From assembly GCA_021772835.1 (NCBI GenBank), contig JAJFLE010000070.1, positions 16,066 to 80,065 on the forward strand: a stretch of 64,000 bases of DNA. The letters are read 5' to 3'. The notes beneath the pieces are model-generated. The model made no database searches. It had not been told where the DNA came from and worked only from the letters and a program-made list of their open reading frames with translations. Made by a program: the position numbers and the translations under genes. Below, one piece after another: positions 44,080 through 53,475 of the stretch (positions are counted from its first letter, which is position 1; each line of letters starts with the position of its first letter). This DNA comes from Mariprofundus sp. (lineage in GTDB: Bacteria > Pseudomonadota > Zetaproteobacteria > Mariprofundales > Mariprofundaceae).

Positions 44080-45633
44080 ATGGCTTCTATTAAACAGGCG
44101 CTGATCAGCGTTTCAGACAAAACAGGTGTGGAAGGCTTTGCCAAAGCATTGACCGAGCGTGGCGTGAAGATTCTCTCCACCGGCGGCACGGCCAAACTGC
44201 TGCGTGAAGCAGGCATTACGTGCCGTGATGTGTCGGATTACACCGGGTTTCCGGAGATGATGGACGGGCGTGTAAAGACGCTGAATCCGAAAGTACACGG
44301 CGGTATTCTTGCCCGTCGCGACAACGCTGGCGACCTTGCTTCCATGGCTGAGCACGGCATTGAGCAGATCGACCTTGTGTGTGTGAACCTCTACCCGTTC
44401 CGCGAAGCGGTCGCCAAAGATGACTGCAGCATTGATGACGCAATTGAAAATATCGATATCGGTGGCCCGTGCATGGTTCGTGCATCGGCCAAAAATCATA
44501 AATTCGTCACCATTGTTGTAGACCCGTCCGATTACGGCATGGTGATCAATGCGATTGACCAGAATGAACTCAACGATCAGATCCGTCGCGCACTGGCCAC
44601 CAAGGCATTTGCGCATACAGCAGCGTATGATGGTGCCATCGCCAACCATTTCTCTGCTCTGAATCCTGACGGCTCCAAGCGCAAGTTCCCGGACATTTTT
44701 ACCCGCCAGTTTGTTAAAACAGCCGATGAGTTGCGTTATGGTGAAAACCCGCATCAGGACGGTGCATTTTACGCTGATATCGAAGATGTCGGTCTGTCGC
44801 TGGCCAATTGCGAAGTGCTGCAGGGCAAGGCTCTCTCCTATAACAATATCGCCGATGCCGATGCGGCATTTGCCTGCGTACGCGATTTCACCGACAACGC
44901 TGCTGTCATCGTTAAACATGCCAACCCGTGCGGAGTAGCTGTGGGCGGCGCCCAGGAAGTGATTTATGAACGTGCACGTGCAGCTGATTCGACCTCTGCA
45001 TTTGGCGGCATTGCTGCATTCAATCAACCGCTGAACGGCGCGACAGCCAAGCTGATTGCCGAAACCTTTATGGAAGTCGTTATCGCACCGGGATTCAGCG
45101 ATGATGCGCGTGCAGCATTGGCTACAAAACAAAACCTGCGCCTGCTGCGGGCACCATCTGCAGAACCTGTCAGTGGCGGCCTGGAATTCAAACGTGTGAA
45201 CGGTGGCCTATTGGTGCAGGAGCGCGATGCACATATCCTTTTGCGCGATGCATGCACGGTAGTCACTGAGCGCGCACCTTCTGAAGACGAGTGGAGCGAC
45301 ATGCTGTTTGCCTGGTCTGTGGCCAAACATGTAAAATCCAATGCTATCGTTTTCGCCAAAGGTGGCGTCACCCTGGGTGTTGGTGCAGGACAGATGAACC
45401 GTGTTAACTCCACACGTATTGCTGCTTTTCAGGGTGGTGAAGCGCTCAAGGGTTCGGCTGTCGCATCCGATGCATTCTTCCCGTTCCGCGATGGTCTGGA
45501 TGCACTGGCCGAAGCCGGTGCGAAAGCAGTTATCCAACCGGGTGGCTCGGTACGTGATGAGGAAGTGATTGCAGCAGCGAATGAACATGGGCTGGCGATG
45601 ATCTTTACCGGTATCCGTCACTTCAGGCATTAA
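44080..45633 (+). CDS. purH: Bifunctional AICAR transformylase/IMP cyclohydrolase
   Basis: 517 residues: the N-terminal IMP cyclohydrolase domain ([49 protein letters not shown]) and C-terminal transformylase domain ([55 protein letters not shown]). It performs the last two steps of IMP synthesis. The ATG at 44080 begins the conserved region. purD follows after 6 bp. Confidence 0.97.
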   Translation: MASIKQALISVSDKTGVEGFAKALTERGVKILSTGGTAKLLREAGITCRDVSDYTGFPEMMDGRVKTLNPKVHGGILARRDNAGDLASMAEHGIEQIDLVCVNLYPFREAVAKDDCSIDDAIENIDIGGPCMVRASAKNHKFVTIVVDPSDYGMVINAIDQNELNDQIRRALATKAFAHTAAYDGAIANHFSALNPDGSKRKFPDIFTRQFVKTADELRYGENPHQDGAFYADIEDVGLSLANCEVLQGKALSYNNIADADAAFACVRDFTDNAAVIVKHANPCGVAVGGAQEVIYERARAADSTSAFGGIAAFNQPLNGATAKLIAETFMEVVIAPGFSDDARAALATKQNLRLLRAPSAEPVSGGLEFKRVNGGLLVQERDAHILLRDACTVVTERAPSEDEWSDMLFAWSVAKHVKSNAIVFAKGGVTLGVGAGQMNRVNSTRIAAFQGGEALKGSAVASDAFFPFRDGLDALAEAGAKAVIQPGGSVRDEEVIAAANEHGLAMIFTGIRHFRH

Positions 45634-45639
45634 GGAGCA

Positions 45640-46923
45640 ATGATGAAAGTTCTCGTAGTCGGCGGCGGTGGTCGCGAACATGCATTGTGCTGGAAGCTGA
45701 AAGACTCGCCTTCAGTCTCCGAAGTCATCTGTGCGCCAGGCAACCCGGGCATCAAGCGCGTGGCTCGCTGTATCAATGTCGGAGCCGAAGATGTTGATGG
45801 ATTGATGAAGCTGGCATTGGCTGAGAAGCCTGATCTGGTGGTGATTGGCCCGGAAGTACCTCTTGTTCTTGGCCTGGGCAATCAATTGCGTGACGAAGGT
45901 ATTCCTGTTTTTGGACCGGACAAAGCAGCCGCAAATCTTGAAGGCAGCAAATCTTTTTCCAAACGTCTGATGCATGAGGCTGGTGTGCCTACGGCGCGTT
46001 TTGAAGTACATGTCGATGCCGATGAAGCGATTGACACCATCCGCTCATGGGGTGCACCGATTGTCGTGAAAGCTTCCGGTCTTGCTGCCGGCAAGGGCGT
46101 GATCGTGGCACAAAGCGAGAAAGAAGCGATAGATGCAGTGCGCGATATGCTTTCCGGCAACAGCTTCGGTGAAGCTGGCTCACAGGTTGTGATTGAAGAG
46201 TTCCTGACCGGTGAAGAGGCGTCCTGCCTGTTCATCGTATCCGGTGACACAATCCTTCCTCTGGCCTCAAGTCAGGATCATAAGGCGCTGCTCGATGGTG
46301 ATCTGGGACCGAATACCGGTGGTATGGGTGCTTATTCGCCCGCCCCGTGTGTCACTGAGACGATCGCCGATGTGGTTCTGGAAACGATTGCCCGACCGAC
46401 TATTGCTGCGCTGAAAAAGAAGGGCGCAGAATTTATCGGCATACTCTACGCCGGTATAATGCTGACCGAAGATGGCCCCAAGGCTCTGGAATTTAACGTG
46501 CGTTTCGGCGATCCTGAATGCCAGCCGCTGATGAGCAGGCTAAAATCTGATCTGGGCACCGTGCTGCTGGCTGCCGCCAACAGAAAGCTCGATGGCGTGG
46601 AGCTGGAGTGGCACGAGGGTACGGCGCTGTGCGTGGTTGTATCATCTGCTGGCTATCCGGTAAGCTTTGACAAAGGTCAGGCCATCGGAGGCCTCGATGC
46701 TGTTGAAGCTGCAGGTACTACCGTTTTTCACGCAGGTACGGCTGAAAAAGATGGAGTTATCGTCAACACAGGTGGCCGCGTGCTGGGTGTGACAGCGGTG
46801 GCAGCAACGGTGAAACAGGCGCAGCAAACGGTGTATGCTGCACTGGAAAAGCTGGACTGGCCGGGTGGATTTTATCGCCGCGACATCGGCTACCGTGCAG
46901 TCGCCCGCGAGGAAAATATTTAA
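45640..46923 (+). CDS. purD: Phosphoribosylamine-glycine ligase
   Basis: 427 residues of the ATP-grasp type: KVLVVGGGGREHALCWKL, ASGLAAGKGVIVA (P-loop lid), LDGDLGPNTGGMGAYSPAP, and EFNVRFGDPECQ for metal binding. It joins glycine to phosphoribosylamine early in purine synthesis. The ribosome binding site AAGGAG is 5 bp before ATGATG; the second ATG is possible. A repeat element separates it from purE. Confidence 0.97.
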   Translation: MMKVLVVGGGGREHALCWKLKDSPSVSEVICAPGNPGIKRVARCINVGAEDVDGLMKLALAEKPDLVVIGPEVPLVLGLGNQLRDEGIPVFGPDKAAANLEGSKSFSKRLMHEAGVPTARFEVHVDADEAIDTIRSWGAPIVVKASGLAAGKGVIVAQSEKEAIDAVRDMLSGNSFGEAGSQVVIEEFLTGEEASCLFIVSGDTILPLASSQDHKALLDGDLGPNTGGMGAYSPAPCVTETIADVVLETIARPTIAALKKKGAEFIGILYAGIMLTEDGPKALEFNVRFGDPECQPLMSRLKSDLGTVLLAAANRKLDGVELEWHEGTALCVVVSSAGYPVSFDKGQAIGGLDAVEAAGTTVFHAGTAEKDGVIVNTGGRVLGVTAVAATVKQAQQTVYAALEKLDWPGGFYRRDIGYRAVAREENI

Positions 46924-47150
46924 GCACAGAGAGCACAGAGGACACAGAGGAAAACCTTAGGGCAAGTACATGGAACACCGGATTGGAATGGTTACATAAG
47001 ATTTACCATTTCACACTACCCTGATAAACCTTTAGTCCTATGCATACTCTACGATACAATATGTGGAACGAACTAATGAACCGCCGTTGGAACCAGGAAC
47101 GCAGAGATTTAATGATAACTTTTCCTCTGTGTCCTCTGTGTCCTCTGCGG
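46924..47150. repeat. Inverted CTCTGTG repeat element between purD and purE
   Basis: CACAGAGGACACAGAGGAAAA ends the left arm (46924-46954), and TTTTCCTCTGTGTCCTCTGTG begins the right arm (47120-47148); about 21 bp match as an inverted repeat around 165 bp without an open frame. The left arm opens with AGCACAGAGAGCAC, also present at 29578. It looks like a small non-coding dispersed element. Confidence 0.75.
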
Positions 47151-47166
47151 TGAAACGGGGTTGAAA

Positions 47167-47637
47167 ATGGAAGCGATTAAAGTATTGATCTTGATGGGTA
47201 GTGCCAATGACATGCCCGTGATGCAGAAAACAGAGGCTGTGCTGGACGCGTTCGGCGTGCCATACAAAACCATGGTGCGTTCAGCCCACCGCACACCGGA
47301 AGCAACGGTTGCCGCAATCAAGGACGCTGAAGAAGCTGGCTGCAAGGTATTCATCTGCGCCGCTGGCATGGCAGCGCATCTGGCTGGCGTGGTCTGCTCC
47401 AAAACGGTGAAACCTGTGATCGGTGTGCCTATCGCATCCGGCCCTTTGAATGGTGAAGATGCTCTGCTCTCCACTGTCATGATGCCTCCGGGCATGCCGG
47501 TAGCGACTGTCGCCATTAACGGTGCAAAAAATGCAGGACTGCTGGCCGTGCAGATGCTGGCTCAGAATGATGAAGATCTGACAGAGAAGCTGAAGGCGGA
47601 TCGTGCGGCACAGGCTGAGGCCATCCTGTCTGCCTGA
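47167..47637 (+). CDS. purE: 5-(carboxyamino)imidazole ribonucleotide mutase
   Basis: 156 residues: LILMGSANDMPVM, VRSAHRTPEATV, ICAAGMAAHLAGVV and GVPIASGPLNGEDALLS are the class I PurE motifs. It moves the carboxyl group on the imidazole ring in purine synthesis; purK, its usual partner, is not in the window. The ATG at 47167 starts the first strand; a TTG at 47161 is possible. Confidence 0.95.
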   Translation: MEAIKVLILMGSANDMPVMQKTEAVLDAFGVPYKTMVRSAHRTPEATVAAIKDAEEAGCKVFICAAGMAAHLAGVVCSKTVKPVIGVPIASGPLNGEDALLSTVMMPPGMPVATVAINGAKNAGLLAVQMLAQNDEDLTEKLKADRAAQAEAILSA

Positions 47638-47647
47638 GGCAGCCTCA

Positions 47648-48208
47648 ATGAGAGCGATTTCAAGGAAGCTGGCTGCTTTAAACGCGGCTAAGGTACTTCA
47701 ATGCGGGGGACTGATTGCCCACCACACCGGCACATTGCCTGGTGTCGCAGCTCTTCCCGGATCTTCAAAAGCCATGCATCGCCTCTGTCGCTTTAAGCAG
47801 AGGCAAGGCCCGTTCCTGCTGCTGGCCGATTCAATTCAAGCAGCTTTGAAGCAGGTGCGCTTTTTCTCGCCAGCACTGCGCAGGCTGGTTAAAGACTCAT
47901 GGCCAGGTGATGTGAGCATCATTGTGCCGGCAAAGCCGGGGCTACCGAAGCAGTGTTATGACAAGGGTAATATGGCGATTCGTGTCGATGCGTCTTTGCA
48001 GACACGCCAGCTGGCAAAGGCTTGTGGGGGGTTGTTGCTCTCCAGCAGCCTGAATCGTCGCGGTAAAATATCTGTCAATCCTGACCGGAAAACGCACTGC
48101 CGACTGTATCATCACCTGAGCAACTCACTTGCAGGAGAGCCCGGCACAGGCAAAGCCTCAACAATTTTACGTGTACGGGGTAATGATTTCACCACGATTC
48201 GCTCATGA
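47648..48208 (+). CDS. YrdC/Sua5-like protein, divergent TsaC candidate
   Basis: 186 residues with YrdC-like strands: AKVLQCGGLIAHHTGTLPGV, RFKQRQGPFLLLADS, DSWPGDVSIIVPA, MAIRVDAS and LLLSSSLNRRGK. TsaC makes threonylcarbamoyl-AMP for the t6A modification of tRNA. The usual PTxTxYGL segment is changed to HHTGTLPGV, while the Lys-Gln-Arg loop and SxN-like segment remain. It is 10 bp after purE. TsaB is encoded at 52086, so the t6A pathway exists here, but another TsaC may exist elsewhere. Confidence 0.75.
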   Translation: MRAISRKLAALNAAKVLQCGGLIAHHTGTLPGVAALPGSSKAMHRLCRFKQRQGPFLLLADSIQAALKQVRFFSPALRRLVKDSWPGDVSIIVPAKPGLPKQCYDKGNMAIRVDASLQTRQLAKACGGLLLSSSLNRRGKISVNPDRKTHCRLYHHLSNSLAGEPGTGKASTILRVRGNDFTTIRS

Positions 48209-48239
48209 CTGCGCTGGCTGGAATGGCTAACATGCCGGC

Positions 48240-49937
48240 ATGAATTCATTCTCTGACCTAATTAAACAACTCTGGCAACGCCTTGGCTCGATGTCTCTGG
48301 CTATTGTTTTGCTGATGGTGCTCTCTATTGCATCGGTAATTGGTACCGTTCTGTTGCAGAATCAACAACAGACCGATTACCTGCAACAGTTCGGCCCTTT
48401 GTGGTACTGGTTGTTCCGTTCTCTCGGCCTGTTCGATATGTATCACACCTGGTGGTTCCTCAGTATACTGGGATTCCTGATGCTCTCGCTCACAGCATGC
48501 CTGTCTCGGCAGGTTCCAAAAATGCTCAAGGAGATGCGTAGCCGCAAAGGCACCATCAATGAGCGTTCCCTGAACCGCATGGAGCTGAAGCAGGATTGGC
48601 AGCTTGAAGATGGCAGCGCTACAGCTGAAACATTGCAGGCTATGTTAAAGAAACGACTGCACGGTTGGGAATTCAAGAGCGTGGAAGATAATGGCACCCA
48701 CTTCCTGCGTGCTGATAAAGGCCGCAACCATAAATGGGGATATATCTCCGTACATACTGCGATCCTGGTCGTCCTGATTGGCGGTTTCTCCAGCGTTCAA
48801 TTCGGTTTCCGCGGCAACATGTCTGTGCCGGAAGGGGGTATGGAAAAAACCATTTTCTTCTCGCAAGGTACCGAAACAGTCGAGCTCGACATGCCCTTCC
48901 AGGTGCGCTGCAACAGCTTCGAAATCGATTTCTTTCCTACCGGTGCTCCCAAGGAGTTCCGTAGTAACCTGACCATTATCGATGAAGGTAAAGAAGTACT
49001 GACAAGCGATATCATTGTTAATGAACCACTGTTTTATAAAGGTGTGTATATCTATCAGGCCAGCTTTGGCGATGGTGGATCGGATGTGACTTTCAAATTC
49101 TATCATCTGGATGGATCGCAAAAAACGCATACGGCCTCAACGCAGGTTTATCAAACGTTAAAGGATAAAGAGAGCGGTGTTTCCATCGAAGTGACCGACT
49201 TCAGGCCATATAACGTCGAGAATGTTGCCGAGAATTTTGGCGAGAAAAAGTTCAAGGATATCGGGCCTTCGATAGAATACGTATTGCGCGGGGAAGGCTT
49301 CAAATCGGTGAAGGTGAAAGCCTACATGAACCCGTACATTGGTGCTGACGGCACCAATCAAGGTTCATGGATGCAGGTCTCAGTCTCCGGTGATACCAAG
49401 GACTATGAGGCGGTTTCTCTCGGGCTTGATTTGAGCAACCCGAAAGAGTGGCAGCTGTTTCATGCCTTCTTCAGGCGCATGTCTGAAATGCAGGGCGTGC
49501 GCAATGAGAAAGCCAACTTGGAAGCATTCAAGCTGGCTATGAACGATGTTTTTGGCGATGAACGTCCGGATGACTTCCAGAACATGGCTGTGCGCACGCT
49601 TCAGGCCGTACAGATGCTGCCCAAGCTGCCATGGCCGGTGATTCCCATGCTCGAAGATTATGACCATGTTTATTACACAGGCCTGCAGTTGGCCGAGGAT
49701 CCTGGCATGAACATCGTCTGGGTTGGCAGTGCGATTCTGGTGATCGGCCTGTGCATCATGTTCTACCTGCCACACCGCAAGTTATGGCTGGTGATTCGCC
49801 CGGAAGATGGGAAAACACGCATAACGCTTGCGGGTTTAACCAACCGTAACCACCTTGCTTTTAAGCAGACATTTAACGATCTGTTCACAAAACTTGATGA
49901 AGAGTTCAGCGATCTTAACAAAGGGAGCAACACATGA
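48240..49937 (+). CDS. resB: Cytochrome c biogenesis protein ResB/Ccs1
   Basis: 565 residues. Three N-terminal membrane segments (about 17-35, 66-85 and 175-190), a large periplasmic domain (about 195-490) and a C-terminal helix (about 497-520). The motifs LGLFDMYHTWWFLSILGFLMLSLTACL and FLRADKGRNHKWGYISVHTAI with likely haem-handling His are conserved. With CcsA it forms the system II haem delivery and ligation complex. Its stop overlaps the ccsA start as ATGA. Confidence 0.94.
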   Translation: MNSFSDLIKQLWQRLGSMSLAIVLLMVLSIASVIGTVLLQNQQQTDYLQQFGPLWYWLFRSLGLFDMYHTWWFLSILGFLMLSLTACLSRQVPKMLKEMRSRKGTINERSLNRMELKQDWQLEDGSATAETLQAMLKKRLHGWEFKSVEDNGTHFLRADKGRNHKWGYISVHTAILVVLIGGFSSVQFGFRGNMSVPEGGMEKTIFFSQGTETVELDMPFQVRCNSFEIDFFPTGAPKEFRSNLTIIDEGKEVLTSDIIVNEPLFYKGVYIYQASFGDGGSDVTFKFYHLDGSQKTHTASTQVYQTLKDKESGVSIEVTDFRPYNVENVAENFGEKKFKDIGPSIEYVLRGEGFKSVKVKAYMNPYIGADGTNQGSWMQVSVSGDTKDYEAVSLGLDLSNPKEWQLFHAFFRRMSEMQGVRNEKANLEAFKLAMNDVFGDERPDDFQNMAVRTLQAVQMLPKLPWPVIPMLEDYDHVYYTGLQLAEDPGMNIVWVGSAILVIGLCIMFYLPHRKLWLVIRPEDGKTRITLAGLTNRNHLAFKQTFNDLFTKLDEEFSDLNKGSNT

Positions 49938-51175
49938 GTTCAAGCACAGCTGAAGTTTCGATCATGACAGGCATGAATCAGGGTCGCCTGGCACTGGTCC
50001 GCTTTTACGCCTATATAGGCCTATCTCTCGGCATCGCTGCTATGGCCATGTATGGCACCGACGGTTACAACGAGGATGCCTTCCTGTACCAGATTTTAGG
50101 CATGCAGGGGCTGCTTTGGGGTGGTACTGCAGCACTAGTCGGCGCAGGCCTTGCTGCCACGCTCTCTACGATGAAGCCTTCCATGCTTGAGGGACGCGTC
50201 GCTCCAAACACCGTACCATGGCTTGATGGCGCGCTTTTGATGGTGGTTTTGGCCGTCATTGCCGCCTTGTTTGAGCCAGCTGCCAGCCAGATCTCCTATG
50301 AAGACCAGTCCAACCTGTTTGCTGGCAATATTATCATGACAATGAACATTGTGTTCATCTTCTCGGCCGTTGCTTATATCGCCTACCTGTTTGCGCCTGA
50401 AGCATTTATTGGACGTATCGCAACTGCATCGGCATGGATTGGTGTGTATGCTGGTGGTACAGCGTTGTTGCTGCGCTGGCATGAATCCTATCTGTTTGAT
50501 ATGGATATGGGCCATGCACCGGTATCCAATTTGTACGAAGTGTTCATCGTCTTATTCATCATCACGGCAACCGTTTACCTCTCATTTGAGCGCCGTTATA
50601 ACGCCAAGGGCATGGGTGCATTTGTCATGGTGTTGGTTTCTGCCGGTGTCTTTTTCGGCGTATGGCTCGATTCTGTAGGTCAGGCCGACATCAAACCGTT
50701 GGTGCCTGCCCTTCAGTCGTATTGGATGAAGATTCATGTGCCTATGAATTTTGTTGGTTACGGTGCTTTTGCCGTTGCCTGCGCCGCTGGCATGGCTTAT
50801 CTGGTACGTCACGCCATGGAAGCACGCGGCAGCAGTTCGAAAATGCTGAATGTTTTCCCATCACTGGAACAACTTGATCAGCTGGCCTACAAGTCGGTAG
50901 CAGTTGGTTTCCCTGCTTTCACGCTGGCGACCATACTCGGTGCGGCCTGGGCTGCTGAAGCCTGGGGTGGTTACTGGTCATGGGATCCCAAAGAGACCTG
51001 GGCACTGATCGTATGGCTGGTCTACGGTGCTTATCTGCATGCACGCGTTTCACACGGCTGGCATGGCAAGGCATTGGCCTGGTGGGCTGTGGCTGGCTTC
51101 CTGGTTACTGTATTCTGCTTCCTTGGCGTAAACATGTATCTCTCCGGCCTGCATTCATATGGTCGTCTCACTTAA
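49934..51175 (+). CDS. ccsA: Cytochrome c biogenesis protein CcsA (ResC)
   Basis: 413 residues, eight or more membrane segments, with the tryptophan-rich haem motif WAAEAWGGYWSWDPKETWAL (WWD domain) and flanking periplasmic His residues (LLLRWHES, MKIHVPMNF, RVSHGWHG). It moves haem to the outer face for attachment to cytochromes c. The start overlaps the resB stop. No thiol-reduction partner (CcdA/ResA) is adjacent in the window. Confidence 0.95.
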   Translation: MSSSTAEVSIMTGMNQGRLALVRFYAYIGLSLGIAAMAMYGTDGYNEDAFLYQILGMQGLLWGGTAALVGAGLAATLSTMKPSMLEGRVAPNTVPWLDGALLMVVLAVIAALFEPAASQISYEDQSNLFAGNIIMTMNIVFIFSAVAYIAYLFAPEAFIGRIATASAWIGVYAGGTALLLRWHESYLFDMDMGHAPVSNLYEVFIVLFIITATVYLSFERRYNAKGMGAFVMVLVSAGVFFGVWLDSVGQADIKPLVPALQSYWMKIHVPMNFVGYGAFAVACAAGMAYLVRHAMEARGSSSKMLNVFPSLEQLDQLAYKSVAVGFPAFTLATILGAAWAAEAWGGYWSWDPKETWALIVWLVYGAYLHARVSHGWHGKALAWWAVAGFLVTVFCFLGVNMYLSGLHSYGRLT

Positions 51176-51220
51176 AGCACATTTTGTGCTATACTGAGGC
51201 AACTTATCTGAAGAGGGGTC

Positions 51221-52093
51221 ATGCATTTGAAACCACTGCGTAAAATCATATTTCCGGCTGCCGGTAATGGTACCCGTTTCCTTCCGGCCACCAAAGCTAC
51301 GCCAAAAGAGATGTTGACCATCGTCGACAAGCCGCTGATTCAGTATGGTGTCGAAGAGGCAATAGCCGCCGACATGGAACAGATCATCATGATCACAGGT
51401 CGTGGCAAACGTGCTATCGAAGACCATTTCGACATCTCGACCGAGCTCGAAGCCAGTCTGAAAAGGGCAGGGAAAAGTGAGCTGTATGATGAAGTTTCAC
51501 GTGTTGCACGTATGGCTGAGGTGATTTATGTGCGCCAGAAAGAGGCGCTTGGGCTGGGGCATGCTGTACTTTGTGCTCGCCACTGGGTTGGCGATGAAGC
51601 CTTCGGCGTATCATTGGCTGATGAGTTGATTATCTCCGACAACCCGGCCATGCAGCAGTTGCGTCAGGTATACGAGCAGACAGGCTGCTCGGTTGTCGGC
51701 CTGATGCAGGTTGCCGCTGATAAGGTTCATAAATACGGTATCGTGGCATACGAGCAGGAAGAGAACGGCCTGTTGCGTCTGACAGACATGGTTGAGAAAC
51801 CCGCTGTTGAAGATGCACCTTCGGATATGGCCATTGTCGGACGTTATATTTTCACGCCTCGTTTGATGGAATTGCTGCGCGAAGTCAGGCCGGGCAGTGG
51901 TGGTGAAATTCAGCTCACCGATGCCATTGCGACACTTTCAAAAGAAGAGCCTGTATATGGCCTGCTGCTTGATGGTCAGCGTTTTGATGCCGGGAACCCT
52001 GAAGGGTTTCTGCAGGCCAATGCAGTGCTGGGCATGCAGCACCCACAATACGGTGCAGCCCTGCGCAAGGCACTGAAAGCACACCTTGATTGA
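51221..52093 (+). CDS. galU: UTP-glucose-1-phosphate uridylyltransferase
   Basis: 290 residues. Nucleotide-binding motif FPAAGNGTRFLPATKATPKEML, base contact IEDHFD, LGLGHAVLCAR, VEKPAVEDAPS and GEIQLTDAI are the GalU set. It makes UDP-glucose for envelope sugars. The ribosome binding site AGAGGGG is 5 bp before the ATG. The tsaB frame begins 8 bp before its stop. Confidence 0.97.
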   Translation: MHLKPLRKIIFPAAGNGTRFLPATKATPKEMLTIVDKPLIQYGVEEAIAADMEQIIMITGRGKRAIEDHFDISTELEASLKRAGKSELYDEVSRVARMAEVIYVRQKEALGLGHAVLCARHWVGDEAFGVSLADELIISDNPAMQQLRQVYEQTGCSVVGLMQVAADKVHKYGIVAYEQEENGLLRLTDMVEKPAVEDAPSDMAIVGRYIFTPRLMELLREVRPGSGGEIQLTDAIATLSKEEPVYGLLLDGQRFDAGNPEGFLQANAVLGMQHPQYGAALRKALKAHLD

Positions 52094-52742
52094 CTCGCAA
52101 AACATTCTGGCTCTGGATACAGCTTTCGGAGAAATTTCCGCTGCCGTGCTCAAAGGCGGCGAACCTTTTCTGGCGCGATGCGATAGCTCAGCCGATGGTA
52201 AAACAAGATCGACCACCATTGTACCTATACTGGCTGACCTGCTTGAGCAGGCAGGTCTGAGCTGGCATGAACTGGATCTGCTCGCGCTCGGCGCAGGCCC
52301 CGGCGCATTTACCGGCCTGCGTATTGCCGCAGCTACGCTTGCAGGTATCAACAGTGAATTGAAACTGCCGATTCTGCATCTCTCGTCTCTGGCCATGACC
52401 GCCAGACAGGCCGTCACCTCCGAGCCACTTTGGGTGATTGAAGATGCCAGAGCTGGCGAAGCTTTTACCGGCTGCTACGCGGCGGGAGACAAGATCCATG
52501 CGGATCGTTGCATCAGTTGGCATGAGGTGGCTGATATGGAAGCAGCCCGATTTGTTTGCCACAATAACCCGGCAATCGATATGCTGAACTGGAAACGGCT
52601 GGCGCTGCTTATTCCGCGCTCTGCAGCTCTGCTTGCTGAAACCGAACATGCACTGTCTGAAACACGAATCGCTCAACTGCCTCTGTATCCGGATCCCATC
52701 TATCTGCAGCGTTCACAGGCGGAGAAAAACATCCATGTTTGA
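52086..52742 (+). CDS. tsaB: tRNA threonylcarbamoyladenosine biosynthesis protein TsaB
   Basis: 218 residues of the YeaZ type: ILALDTAFGEISAAVL, and the signature GAGPGAFTGLRIAAATLAGI, ahead of a short C-terminal lobe. TsaB scaffolds TsaD and TsaE for tRNA A37 t6A. The start codon is TTG (or a neighbouring rare start), since no ATG precedes the first strand. It overlaps galU by 8 bp and the phosphatase gene by 8 bp. Confidence 0.93.
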   Translation: MIDSQNILALDTAFGEISAAVLKGGEPFLARCDSSADGKTRSTTIVPILADLLEQAGLSWHELDLLALGAGPGAFTGLRIAAATLAGINSELKLPILHLSSLAMTARQAVTSEPLWVIEDARAGEAFTGCYAAGDKIHADRCISWHEVADMEAARFVCHNNPAIDMLNWKRLALLIPRSAALLAETEHALSETRIAQLPLYPDPIYLQRSQAEKNIHV

Positions 52743-53211
52743 GAAGAATAAAACGCGTCTACTGTTTGTCTGCCTGGGCAATATCTGTCGCTCACCACTG
52801 GCAGAGGTTGTAGTAAAAGCCGTGGCAGCTGAGCGGGGTCTGGATCATTACCATATTGAGTCAGCCGGAACCGGTGACTGGCATGTTGGTGGCCCTGCTG
52901 ATCCGCGCTCAGCAGGCAAGGCAAAAGAAAAAGGGCTGGATTTGGGCCGCCATCGCGCTCAACAGATCACTCCTGACAATTGTAACAACTGGGATTGGCT
53001 GATTGCCATGGATGCTGAAAACAGGGCCAACCTGCTACGCATGGGCATACCCGAATCACGCATTCTGATGATGCGCCAATTTGAAGACCCCACGAATATT
53101 CCTGATGTGCCGGACCCCTACTACGGCGGCGCTCATGGTTTTGAAGATGCCTACCAGATGCTGGTAGCTAATGCCGAGGCACTGCTCGATCACCTGGAAC
53201 AACAGAGCTAA
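52735..53211 (+). CDS. Low-molecular-weight protein-tyrosine phosphatase
   Basis: 158 residues. The phosphate loop CLGNICRS (Cys13 to Ser20) and the general acid Asp in VPDPYYGG match the LMW-PTP family. Bacterial members often act on envelope polysaccharide kinases, but the target here is unknown. The ATG overlaps the end of tsaB, so it is co-transcribed with galU-tsaB. Confidence 0.95.
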   Translation: MFEKNKTRLLFVCLGNICRSPLAEVVVKAVAAERGLDHYHIESAGTGDWHVGGPADPRSAGKAKEKGLDLGRHRAQQITPDNCNNWDWLIAMDAENRANLLRMGIPESRILMMRQFEDPTNIPDVPDPYYGGAHGFEDAYQMLVANAEALLDHLEQQS

Positions 53212-53278
53212 CTCCTCGAACAGAAAGTTTTAGACTATAGCCACCTTATGGCCTGATTTCCGATGCTTAGAGGTGTGC

Positions 53279-53392
53279 ATGTCGATTCAACAGAAACAAA
53301 ACCCACTATCCCAATTTGTGGCTGGATGAGGCCTGGTAGATTCAAACTATGCAGGAACAACACAACAGTATTTGCTTAACCTGTTCTCATGA
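53279..53392 (+). pseudogene. Broken N-terminal remnant of a methyltransferase paralogue
   Basis: From the ATG at 53279 one frame reads MSIQQKQNPLSQFVAG, a TGA at 53327, then GLVDSNYAGTTQQYLLNLFS to a TGA at 53390. It matches the start of the methyltransferase at 55115 (KQNPLSKF, then DLVASGYSETTMQ) with an aligned Trp replaced by the first TGA. A ribosome binding site (GAGGTG) remains. Only the N-terminus survives in the gap before hisC. Confidence 0.6.
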
Positions 53393-53475
53393 CTGGCGTT
53401 CGTAGGGGCAGTTCATCAGTCTATATATTTTGAAATTTCTTGGCTTTTCGATGAGCATTCACATAATCAACGACC

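Noticed and set aside
44113..45132. 339-codon minus-strand frame inside purH
   Set aside because: purH is unambiguous on the plus strand; the antisense frame is a codon-bias shadow.
53327..53329. TGA in the methyltransferase remnant read as selenocysteine
   Set aside because: No SECIS-like hairpin follows, the frame ends 20 codons later, and the aligned residue in the paralogue is near a Trp.
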